A stretch of DNA of 32,137 nucleotides from contig CAUYUJ010016133.1 in assembly GCA_963575745.1 (NCBI GenBank), positions 262,482 to 294,618 on the forward strand, in the 5' to 3' direction. The notes beneath the pieces are model-generated. The model worked only from the letters and a program-made list of their open reading frames with translations, made no database searches and was not told where the DNA came from. Below are positions 1-7,093 of the stretch, piece after piece; the first letter of the stretch is position 1; each line of letters begins with the position of its first letter. Source of the stretch: Prorocentrum cordatum (Eukaryota; Sar; Dinophyceae; Prorocentrales; Prorocentraceae). The translations under genes were made by a program, and so were the position numbers.

Positions 1-299
1 CAGAAGGCGCGAGCCTTCTATGTAGATGCAAGGTCGGCGCCTTTGAAGAAGCAGGCGCCTTCGCTAAGAAGTCTTCCCCCCTCCCCCGGCCCCCTTGTGC
101 GCGTTGCCAGGACTCCCAGGTGGAGGGGCGACGACAAGGACGAGGGAAGGAAGGGGGCAGTCCAGGCCTCCCAGACAGGGGTCCGAGTACAAGGTTTTTC
201 TCTATTGTCGGCCTTGGGGAGTCCTTACTGGGCCTAGGGACCACCAAACATTTGCTGAGGATGAAAAAGCGGTCCCAGGGAATGGGTCGAGACCTCTGG
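1..299. other. Non-coding start of window with two small hairpins
   Basis: No protein family is recognisable here. Two perfect stem-loops occur in the first 60 bases: AGAAGGC (2-8) pairs with GCCTTCT (13-19) around a GCGA loop, and GGCGCCT (36-42) pairs with AGGCGCC (53-59) around a 10-base loop. Short overlapping open frames across 43-362 are not supported by any motif. The right end of this stretch (295-299, TCTGG) is the left target-site duplication of the next element. Confidence 0.3.
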
Positions 300-492
300 T
301 CGGGGGCGGAAAAGAATGGGGTGATGACTAGGGGGGGGTGGATATCATGGCGTGGGCCATGATATCTCCCCAGACTTCTTGGCGCTTCTTCTTGTTTCAT
401 TACGTCCCTGGCCCCCCCGCTGGGCCGCGCACATGCCGCCGGTCATGATTTGCACCCCCCCTCTTGGACACCCCCCTCCTGGCCGCTCCCGA
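300..492. mobile_element. 193-bp short inverted-repeat element, copy 1 (family A)
   Basis: A closely similar 192-bp copy lies at 23428-23619, and similarity stops at the same place on both sides. The ends are imperfect inverted repeats: TCGGGGGCGG on the left and, read on the other strand, TCGGGAGCGG on the right. The 5-base sequence TCTGG immediately precedes (295-299) and follows (493-497) the element, as expected for a target-site duplication. Inside, GATATCATGG (341-350) and CCATGATATC (357-366) form a perfect 10-bp stem with a 6-base loop. It is too short to encode a transposase, so it would be non-autonomous. The superfamily is not identified. Confidence 0.6.
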
Positions 493-501
493 TCTGGGGT
501 C

Positions 502-534
502 GACGTTATGAAAAACCCCAAACAGCATAACGTC
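502..534. repeat. 9-bp-arm hairpin
   Basis: GACGTTATG (502-510) is the exact reverse complement of CATAACGTC (526-534), with a 15-base loop. It sits between two foldback elements and may be a remnant of another. No function is assigned. Confidence 0.4.
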
Positions 535-542
535 GGGGCTTG

Positions 543-690
543 GAGGATCGCGCCGCATCGTCGATGCATCGGCGATGCGGCTCGATATGGAGCCCGACTT
601 TCTCCACGCCGACGTCGCCGAGATGCATCGCCGAGGCGTCGTCGATGCATCGCCGACGCGTCGCGACGCGGCGCGATGCTCCGACCCCGT
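543..690. mobile_element. GATGCATCG foldback element, copy 1 (family B)
   Basis: Both arms are built from variants of the self-complementary motif GATGCATCG and run inward from AGGATCGCGCCGCATCG on the left to the matching GCGGCGCGATGCTCC on the right. The middle section beginning CTCGATATGGAGCCC (about 581-630) is not part of the arms and is clearly related to the middle of the larger copy at 17468-17776, so this is a dispersed family and not a chance palindrome. The left arm is much shorter than the right, so this copy looks partly deleted. The open frames of the type MHRRCIGDAS across it are by-products of the repeat. Confidence 0.55.
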
Positions 691-840
691 CCGCTCGGGC
701 CCCCTCGAGTCCTTGGCGGTGGGGCAGCCGCAGCGGCGGAGGAAGGAAGGGGGGAAGGGCGGCAGCTCTGCCGGGAGCCCGCGCCCTCTCGGGGAGGCAC
801 GCGAGGCCAACCCGGAATCCTGGAAGTCTCTCTTTCCTCC

Positions 841-848
841 TGCTACCC
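841..848. repeat. Left 8-bp target-site duplication of element C-short
   Basis: TGCTACCC directly precedes the element. TGTTACCC (1003-1010) directly follows it, matching at 7 of 8 positions. Confidence 0.65.
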
Positions 849-1002
849 TTAAGTCGGGCCTGTCCCCCTGCAGGGGGAATATTCAAAAATAGTCAAAGAA
901 TAGTATGTGGACGATATGTTTACTAGTTTTGAGCATTTTGGAATTTGTTTCGGGTATTTTAATTTTTCGTCCAAAATCCCCAGGGGGACATGCCCGACTT
1001 AA
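849..1002. mobile_element. 154-bp MITE-like element with inverted ends (family C, short)
   Basis: The left end (849-870, TTAAGTCGGGCCTGTC...) and right end (981-1002) are reverse complements at 21 of 22 positions. The interior is AT-rich, unlike the GC-rich surroundings. Flanking 8-base sequences match at 7 of 8 positions, as expected for a target-site duplication. The interior is too short for a protein, so it would depend on a transposase made elsewhere. An 8-bp duplication is known for hAT-type and some other cut-and-paste DNA transposons, but the superfamily cannot be set from the ends alone. The longer relative at 1279-2442 shares the ends and the sub-terminal motif CGTCCAAAATC. Confidence 0.7.
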
Positions 1003-1010
1003 TGTTACCC
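1003..1010. repeat. Right 8-bp target-site duplication of element C-short
   Basis: TGTTACCC lies directly outside the right inverted end and matches 841-848 except for one base. Confidence 0.65.
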
Positions 1011-1320
1011 AGCCGCTCTGAGGAGAGCACAACCCAGCCAGGACCCCCGCTCCCGACCTGGTGATCCAGGGGGTCCTAGCTGGGGGCTGGAGGGTGGCTC
1101 TTTGACCCCCTGAGGCCGCCCAAGCAAAAATAACAAAAAACAATAGCAAACAACAACAACAAACAAAAAAACAAGCAAACACCCAAAAAACGCCTCCAGC
1201 AAGGGCCTCCTGGATCACCAGGTGGGGTGGGGGTCCTGGCTGGGGGTTGGAGTGGGCGGCTCTGTCCTCAGAGTAGCATTAAGTCGGGCCTGTCTTTTTA
1301 CAGGAGGAATTATTCAATCA

Positions 1321-2199
1321 CACCAAAGGAAAGCCCCAATCAGTGGATGGTTTGAAAATTTAGTTATATGGATTTTGACATCGATAGTGAAATCGATCGT
1401 GAGATCGGCAGTGGGATCGATAGTGAGGACGATAGTATGGTCGATCGTGAGACCGATAGTGAAGTCGATTCAGTGAGATCGATCGTGAGATCGCTCGTGC
1501 GATCTATAGTGATATTGATTGTGAGATCGATAGTGAGATCGATCGTGAGGTCGATAGTTAGATCGATAGAGAGCTGGGTAATGAGATCGATGATGGGACC
1601 GATCGATAAGGAGATCGACAAGGAACCCGGTAACCCAGAAACCTGGAAACCCCGCCGCCCACCGACACTGCCTAGAACAAGCAACCGGGAACCGGGGAAC
1701 CCAGAACCGGGAACCCGGGAACGGGAACCCCGCCGCCCACCAAAATCGGCCCAGAAATTTCGCCAAATCGTCCAAGTGCACCAAAGAAAAAAGCCAAACA
1801 GTAGATGGTATGACAATTTGTGATATGGATATTGAGAGATCGGTTGTGAGATCCATAGTGGCATCGATTGTGAGGACGGTTGTAAGGTCGATCATTAGAC
1901 CGACAGTGAAGTCGATTCAGTGAGATCGACCGTGAGATCGTTCTTGCGATATATAGTGAGATCGACTGTGAGATCGATAATGAGATCTATTGTGAGATCG
2001 ATTGTGTGATCGATAGAGAGGTGGGTAAGGAGATCGATGGTGAGACCGATCGATAAGAAGATCGACCAGGAACCTGGGAACCCGGGAACCCCGCCGCCCA
2101 CCGAAATTGGCCAGGACCCCAGAATTGGAACCAGGAACCCGGGAACCGGGCCGCCCACCGAACTCGGCCCAGAATTTTCGCCACATCCTTTAGTATCCG
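1321..2199. repeat. Two tandem ~440-bp units inside element C-long
   Basis: Unit 1 (1321-1778) and unit 2 (1779-about 2199) both begin CACCAAAG, continue with a related 60-base lead, then run into a 12-base-type minisatellite (GATCGATAGTGA variants), then GGAACCCGGGAACCC-type repeats, and end in CCGCCCACCGAA/CAAA followed by CGGCCCAGAA. The period is 458 bp between starts. The order is the same in both units, so the composite was duplicated as a block. Confidence 0.7.
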
Positions 2200-2277
2200 C
2201 CAGGACCCCTTTCACTGCAAGCACTGATTGGGGAATATCCGCTAGGATCCATTCAGTGCAAGCTCTGATTGGGGAAA
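2194..2277. repeat. 42-bp tandem duplication
   Basis: TATCCGC begins each copy (2194 and 2236), and both end in CTGATTGGGGAA. It lies inside element C-long. Confidence 0.6.
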
Positions 2278-2312
2278 AATATCCCAAAAAATAGTCAGGG
2301 GACGATTTTTAC

Positions 2313-2343
<31 letters not shown>

Positions 2344-2554
2344 TATAAATATATTATGTATATGTTTGAGCATGTTCTAATGTTTTAACTATTTGTTATT
2401 GTTCGTCCAAAATCTGCCTGTAGGAAGACGCGCCCGACCTACGAGTAGCAAAAGGGAGGAGAGGATTTCAAAATACTGGGGGGGGCTCCAAGTTGGCCTC
2501 GCGCGCGCACCGAGATAGCGCGAGCCCTTGGCAGAGAGAAGAGCGGCAGCCACT

Positions 2555-2570
2555 CGACGACGACGACGAA

Positions 2571-2616
<46 letters not shown>

Positions 2617-2657
2617 GCGACGGCGAGGACGAGGACGAGTACGAGGACGAGGACGAC
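2555..2657. repeat. (GAC)n triplet tract
   Basis: About 100 bases of GAC/GGC/GAG triplets. The Asp-rich, Arg-rich and Val/Ser-rich open frames on both strands around it are by-products of the triplet repeat and carry no other coding signal. Confidence 0.85.
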
Positions 2658-3155
2658 AGAAGAACGAGCGCAGCGACGACGGAGGCGGCGGCAGCGGCCA
2701 AAGGAGGGAGAGAATGAGTAGGGGGGCAGGATTTTTAAGGCGGATCCCGCCGCGGCGACGAGGCCTCCCCGGCGTCTCCCTTTTCTCGAGACGCAGGCCC
2801 CCGGGCCGGCGTTTGCGTCCCGGGTCGTTGTTGGACGGCCCCGAGGCCCGTGGAGGGCCCCCAAGGGGCCGAATTTCGAGGCAGAACCTCCGCTTCGATT
2901 CTGTCGAGACGCCAGCTGTCTGGGATCGGCACGAGCACGAGGGGTCAGAGGTTCGCAAGGACTCCTCCGCATGGGCGCCGGACACCCCGCCCCGGCGGCG
3001 CCTCCAGCGCCGCCCCGCTCTCTCCGGGGAGCGGGGGGCAGCAGAAGGGTCGAGGCGGTCGAGGTTCCAAGCTAGAGGCTCGAGAGTTCAAGATTTCCTT
3101 ACGCGGCTGGCCCTCGTTGCTCCTCGGGGGCCTCCAAAGTGAAAGGAGAAAGAAA

Positions 3156-3287
3156 TTGGCGCTCTGCTCGGATTTCTTGGATCCGCGCTGGCCCCCCCGG
3201 GCGGCGCCTCCCGCGCCGCCTCTGGCGCGCTCCGCGCGCCAGGAAGGGGGGTCAGCGCAGGTCCAAGAAATCCGCGCGAAGCGCCAG
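3156..3287. repeat. T-shaped foldback: long stem enclosing two hairpins
   Basis: The outer arms 3156-3197 and 3246-3287 are reverse complements at 35 of 42 positions. The 48 bases between them contain two further perfect hairpins side by side: GGCGGCGC (3200-3207) with GCGCCGCC (3213-3220), loop CTCCC; and CTGGCGCGC (3222-3230) with GCGCGCCAG (3234-3242), loop TCC. A single strand could fold into a T with one long stem and two short arms. A further 6-bp hairpin (3290-3304) follows. There is no ORF with recognisable content. It may be a transposon end, a foldback element, or a chance product of very GC-rich DNA. Confidence 0.6.
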
Positions 3288-3328
3288 AAGTCCTCCGTGA
3301 GGACCTTCAGGAAACTCTGGAGACATCC

Positions 3329-3507
3329 AGGCGGACGAGGAAGGGCAGAATAAGGACGAGCGGCGAGGCTTGGGGGGACCGAGGTTGGAGGACTGAGGTT
3401 CAGGCGATCGCAAGAAATCCAGGCGGACGAGGAAGGGCAAAATAAGGACGAGCGGCGAGGCTTGGGGGACCGAGGTTGGAGGACTGAGCTTCAGGTGGTC
3501 GCAAGCA
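3329..3507. repeat. 92-bp tandem duplication
   Basis: The sequence starting AGGCGGACGAGGAAGGGCA occurs at 3329 and again at 3421. The two copies are nearly identical for about 85 bases and diverge at CGCAAGAAATCC versus CGCAAGCATGG. It follows the T-shaped foldback, whose right arm also contains CAAGAAATCC. Confidence 0.75.
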
Positions 3508-3619
3508 TGGATCAGGGGGCGTGGATTAGCGACGGGTCCCGTTTCCACGGGAAATCGCGGATTTCCGCCGCCCAACGAGGCGGCACCGGCCGCATTTTGG
3601 GGAGGGCACCTCCCCCGAT

Positions 3620-3653
3620 CCATGGATTTGGCGACCGCGCGCCAAATCCATGG
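3620..3653. repeat. 14-bp-arm perfect hairpin
   Basis: CCATGGATTTGGCG (3620-3633) pairs perfectly with CGCCAAATCCATGG (3640-3653) around a 6-base loop. GATC flanks the pair on the left, and GATC recurs 3 bases beyond the right arm. A possible structured RNA or foldback remnant; no promoter or terminator context is visible. Confidence 0.55.
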
Positions 3654-3702
3654 ATGGATCGCTGATCCGTGCTGGCGCTCCCCCGAGAGGTGCCTGGGCA
3701 CT

Positions 3703-3768
3703 GTTCTCCTGGGGCGCTCTCGCTGTCACGCCTGGGTGTACCTCAGGGTTCTGGTCGAAACGCACCCC
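3703..3768 (-). repeat. Dispersed ~65-bp repeat, related to 26530-26595 in opposite orientation
   Basis: Read on the minus strand, this segment resembles 26530-26595 on the plus strand (GTGCGTT, GA-CAGAA and GAGG blocks in the same order). The translations also line up (GVRFDQNPEV versus GVRSDQNLEA). It lies inside a 272-codon minus-strand open frame (3526-4344) that I do not recognise. It may be a fragment of a repeated coding element; the evidence is weak. Confidence 0.3.
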
Positions 3769-4440
3769 CTGGAGAGGCCCAGGTGCCGATCTTGGCTCGC
3801 GCATCGAGGTTCGGGGACCCTGTGTCAGGCTATCGGTCGGGGCGCAGGCAACGGAGGTCGGCAGGAGGAGGGAGGATGAGGATGAAGGGATCGGCCAATC
3901 CTTAGGTATTCTGGCGGGGGGGAGGATGAGGAGTAGGGGGAGGAGGAGAGGAAGAAGAAGGAGGAGGTTGTCACAGTTGTTCTGATCTGTTCGTCTGCTC
4001 TGTGAAGCTCCAAGAGTATTCCCAAGGTTCCCCTGGCAGAGGGGGGGGTCACGGTGTTCAGTGTTTTTGACATGATTCCACAGGTTCTTGGAAGACCTTG
4101 AGGCCTTTTGACAGGAAGAAGGGCCCCAGGCTTCCCAGCAGGAGCGGAGGGGGTGAGAGGGCTTCGGGGAAGTCCTGAGTGTTCGGGGGGGTCGTGGGGG
4201 CGTTGTTTGGGGAGGTATCCAGAGGGGTTGGGCGGGATCCCAGAGGAGAGGGGAAGGAAGAGGAGAGGGAGGAGGAGGAGGAGGAGGACGACGAGGAGGA
4301 GGACCAGTGCAAACCCAAAACTCTACAACAGTGTTCGAATCCACCTTCCTCCAAGCTCCTTCTTCACAGGCCCCTACAAGAGTTTATTTCCACTGAGGGA
4401 AGTACTCAGTTTGGGGACAGCCGTGTGAAAATCCTGACGC

Positions 4441-4585
4441 GTGCCAGAACACCATTGTCAGGATGTCAACGCCACGGGTCAACTTGATTGTTGAGTCTTC
4501 ATGGTCACGATTCGTGCCAGAACACTTGTCCTGGGATTTCAGCACCGCGAATCAAAATAATTGGTGCGCCCTGACAATCCTAAAC
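4441..4585. repeat. 73-bp tandem repeat, two diverged units
   Basis: GTGCCAGAACAC starts both units (4441 and 4514). Each continues with a TTGTC-GGAT/TTTCA-C block and ends near CAA-TTGATTG or CAAAATAATTG. No coding signal. Confidence 0.55.
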
Positions 4586-4613
4586 ATGAGATTCCGTGAA
4601 ACGTTGCAAATGT

Positions 4614-5100
4614 TTGAAACGAATGCGCGCGGCGTTGAGGCGCGAACCACAGTTTGAAAACAGCCCGCCCGTAATCCGCGAAACCCTTGCAGTGTTTAAC
4701 CACAGGAAAAAGAATGTGCGCGGCTCTGAAGCGAGAGCCACAGTTTGAACACCACCCGCCCTTAATCCGTGAAGCCCCTGGAAATGTTTAAAACGATTGT
4801 TATGACGAGATGACCACAGCTTGAAAAACACGCGCTCTGGATACATGAAGCTCTTGCAATGTGTTTCAACGAGTGCGCGCGGCGCTACGGCGAGAGCCAC
4901 GTTTTGAAAACCAACCGCCCTAAACCCGTGAAACTCCTGCTACTTTTTAAAGCGAATGCGCGCGGCGTTACGGCGAGAGCCATGTTTTGGAAGCGGTCCG
5001 CCCTCCAAGTGTGAAATTGTTGTCAGCTGTTAAGCTTCAGGCTCACCAGGCGCAAGGAAGTCTCAGGCGAAACGCACGGCTCGCCCTTCCGACTGGCCTC
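4614..5100. repeat. ~82-bp tandem array (CGAATGCGCGCGGCG family), array 1
   Basis: Five diverged units begin near 4621, 4712, 4794, 4871 and 4953, with spacing of 77-91 bases. Each carries GAATGCGCGCGGCGTT-type sequence, GCGAGAGCCA, a TTTGAAAA block and CCGTGAAACTCCTGC-type sequence. The array ends in a spacer from TTAAGCTTCAGG (about 5030) to about 5100 that is related to 22303-22370. Both spacers lead directly into a purine-only GAG tract. Related units recur at 19930-20470 and 21970-22300. Confidence 0.65.
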
Positions 5101-5138
5101 GGGGTGCGACAGGAAGGAGTTATTCATAAGGAAAAGAG

Positions 5139-5629
5139 GTGAATGAGGAGGAGGAAAAGGAGGAGGAGGAGGAAAAGGAAAAGGAACGAAGGAAGAGGAG
5201 GAGGAGGAGGAGGACGAGACGAGGCGTGAAGAGGAGTACGAGGGAGACGGATGCGGAGGCCAGGGCAGATCACGACGACGCAAGAGGGCGTCGAACCGAC
5301 ATTCGCCGAAGCACGGCAAGCGGAGTGAATGCATGGGCGCGCCCCTGCCGCCCACCAGGTAGAAACCGTCTCCCGCCGCTCCGACGCTGTGCGAAGGAGG
5401 AGGGGGGAGGAAGGAAGAGGAGGAGGAGGAGAAAGAGGAGGAGGAGGAGGATAATAAGGAGGAGGAGGAGGAGGAATGGGCAAAGGAGGCGGCGGGAGGA
5501 GGAGGGAAGAGAGGAGGAGAAGGAGGAGGAGGAGGAGGAGGAGGAGGAGGAGGGAGCAGGAGTAGGAGGAGAAGAGGAGGAGGAGAGAGAGAAGAAGAGG
5601 AGGAGGAGGAGGAGGAGGAGGGAAGTAAG
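5139..5629. repeat. GAG/GGA purine tracts
   Basis: Two purine-only stretches (5139-5224 and about 5394-5629) are separated by a mixed 170-base segment. Poly-Glu, Arg-rich and poly-Leu/Pro open frames on both strands are by-products of the triplet repeat. Confidence 0.85.
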
Positions 5630-5911
5630 TCCCGAGCAGAGCAACACGCACCACGATCACGACGCCGCCGCCGCCGACGACGACGGAGATGAGGCGTGCA
5701 GACGGCTTGCCAAGCACTGAACTCCGCATGGCTGTCCGTCCGTCTGTCGGTCTCTGCAGCCGCGGCGCCTAGAGCTTCTTAGATCTGGGACGCGTCGGCA
5801 ACGGCCTCCGATGTCGCCGTCACCCGAGTCAGTGGCTCTGACGAGGGGGGGACGGCGGCATTTGCAGTGCCGAAGCGCGCCCACAGTCCAGCAAGGCAGG
5901 AGGGGGGAACC

Positions 5912-6056
5912 TGTGAGGAGGAGGAGGAGGAGGAGGAGGAGGAGGAGGAGGAGGAAGAGGAAAGAGGAGGAGGAGGAGGAGAGGAGGAGAGGAGGAGAAG
6001 AGGAGCAAGAGGAGGAGGAGGAGGGAGGAGGAGGAGGAGGAGGAGGAGGAGGAGGA
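5912..6056. repeat. (GGA)n tract
   Basis: An almost pure GGA/GAG run on the plus strand, with occasional AAG, CAA and GGG interruptions. Confidence 0.85.
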
Positions 6057-6201
6057 GGTGGCGGCGACGCTCGCGAAGGAGGCCCAGGGCGCTGGCACGC
6101 CGGCACGAGGGGCCGCGGCGCCTGCTCCCCGCGACATCCGGCGGCGCTGGCGGGCGGGCTGCGCGCGCAGGCCGTGCTCTGCTGCTCGTTCCTCTCGCGG
6201 C
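6023..6201. repeat. GGA run plus 145-bp block, left copy of direct repeat flanking the RT ORF
   Basis: From GGTGGCGGCGACGCTCGCG (6057) to 6201 this block is base-for-base identical to 11022-11166. The GGA run before it also matches apart from one triplet. The pair lies in the same orientation about 4.96 kb apart, with the minus-strand RT/RNase H ORF (7094-10030) between them. After each copy the sequences differ at once. Confidence 0.8.
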
Positions 6202-6240
6202 ATTTGCAGTGCCGAAGCGCGCCCACAGTCCAGCAAGGCA

Positions 6241-6465
6241 GGAGGGGAGGAGGAGGAGGAGGAGGAGGAGGAGGAGGAGGAGGAGGAGGAGGCGGAGGAG
6301 GAGGAGGAGGAGGAGGAGGAGGAGGAGGAGGAGGAGGAGGAGGAGGAGCAAGAGGAGGAGGAGGAGGAGGAGGAGGAGGAGGAGGAGGAGAAGGAGGAGG
6401 AGGAGGAGGAAAAAGAGGAGGAGGAGGAGGAGGAGGAGGAGGAGGAGGAGGAGAAGGAGTGGGAG
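6241..6465. repeat. (GGA)n tract, about 225 bp
   Basis: A nearly uninterrupted GGA run, purine-only on the plus strand. Poly-Gly, poly-Glu and Arg-rich frames (plus) and poly-Pro, poly-Ser and poly-Leu frames (minus) are repeat by-products. Confidence 0.9.
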
Positions 6466-6861
6466 GAGAAGGCTGTGACTGTGGCCCTGGCTGCGGAAGT
6501 GGCTCTGGTGCGCACGCAGCGTGCCGCATGGCTACACACGGTGACGGGGACCGGGACGACGGCGAGGACGGGGGCGGCGGCGGCGGCGGCGACGGCGGCG
6601 CGGGCCGCGGAGAGGGCGGCAGACGGAGGGGAGAGGAGGTGCGGCGGCAGCCTGCGCGGCCTGCCTGGGCCAGTGAGGTCATCGGTGGCCAACCAGCTCC
6701 TGGTGCGGCCGGTGGTGAAGAAGGTCTACACGGAGGACCTGGCCCCGCACGGCCCGGAGGGCGGAGCACGCGGATCGGCGCAAGCACCCGTGGGGGAGGG
6801 CGGCGGACAGCAGCAGGGAAGGAGAAGAGGGGGCATAGGTGCAGCAGGAGTTTGCGGCTCC
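6466..6861. other. GC-rich spacer, no gene recognised
   Basis: A non-repetitive GC-rich sequence between GGA tracts. It is open in several frames on both strands, but no conserved domain is visible. A short GGC/GAC triplet run is at 6557-6600. Confidence 0.3.
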
Positions 6862-6964
6862 AGGGGAGGAGGAGGAGGAGGAGGAGGAGGAGGAGGAGGA
6901 GGCGGAAGAAGAAGAGGAAGAAGAGGAAGAAGAGGAAGAAGAGGAAGAAGAGGAGGAGGAGGAG
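6862..6964. repeat. GGA/AGA tract downstream of the RT ORF
   Basis: A purine-only run beginning about 130 bases beyond the stop codon of the minus-strand RT ORF, close to the probable 3' end of that element. Confidence 0.85.
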
Positions 6965-7093
6965 TTTTAACAGCCATGCTGGGGCCGCGCCGAGGGTGTG
7001 AGCTGGTCGGCAGGGCGCACAAGCAGGGCCCCTTGTTCTTGTTCTCTGTGGAGGCAGGTGTCAGTGCCACCCGCCCCTAGCAGCAAGCACAGC

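Larger units (their letters stand above)
1279..2442. mobile_element. 1164-bp inverted-repeat element carrying satellite units (family C, long)
   Basis: The left end (1279-1310, TTAAGTCGGGCCTGTC...) and the reverse complement of the right end (2411-2442, GTAGGTCGGGCGCGTC...) agree at about 23 of 32 positions. The perfect 8-base direct repeat GAGTAGCA lies immediately outside both ends (1271-1278 and 2443-2450). The right-hand 160 bases correspond to the interior of the short element at 849-1002, with shared CAAAAATAGTCA, TTTGAGCAT and CGTCCAAAATC motifs plus an (AT)n expansion at 2311-2350. About 950 bases between are tandem repeats. No transposase ORF is present; the open frames across it come from the GATCGATAGTGA repeat. 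Confidence 0.7.
5856..6247. repeat. Duplicated 50-bp block enclosing a GGA tract
   Basis: An identical 50-base block beginning CGGCATTTGCAGTGCC occurs at 5856-5905 and 6198-6247. Each copy is followed by a GGA run. Between them lie the first GGA run and the 145-bp block described separately, so a roughly 342-bp unit appears to have been partly duplicated. Confidence 0.75.

Noticed and set aside
3156-3287. A viral inverted terminal repeat
   Set aside because: Only the T shape is similar. No replication or capsid gene lies nearby, and GC-rich palindromes are common in this window.
3526-4344. 272-codon minus-strand ORF
   Set aside because: It crosses the GAG tract and mixed non-coding DNA, shows no domain and has Pro/Ser-rich composition; only a 65-bp piece has a relative in the window.
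4328-4348. GTTCGAATCC, resembling a tRNA T-arm
   Set aside because: The bases on either side do not pair as a T stem, and no acceptor or anticodon arm can be built around it.
5394-6800. Long poly-Glu, poly-Gly, poly-Pro or poly-Leu proteins
   Set aside because: All arise from GGA/CTC triplet tracts read in six frames. None contains a recognisable domain, and opposite strands are equally open.
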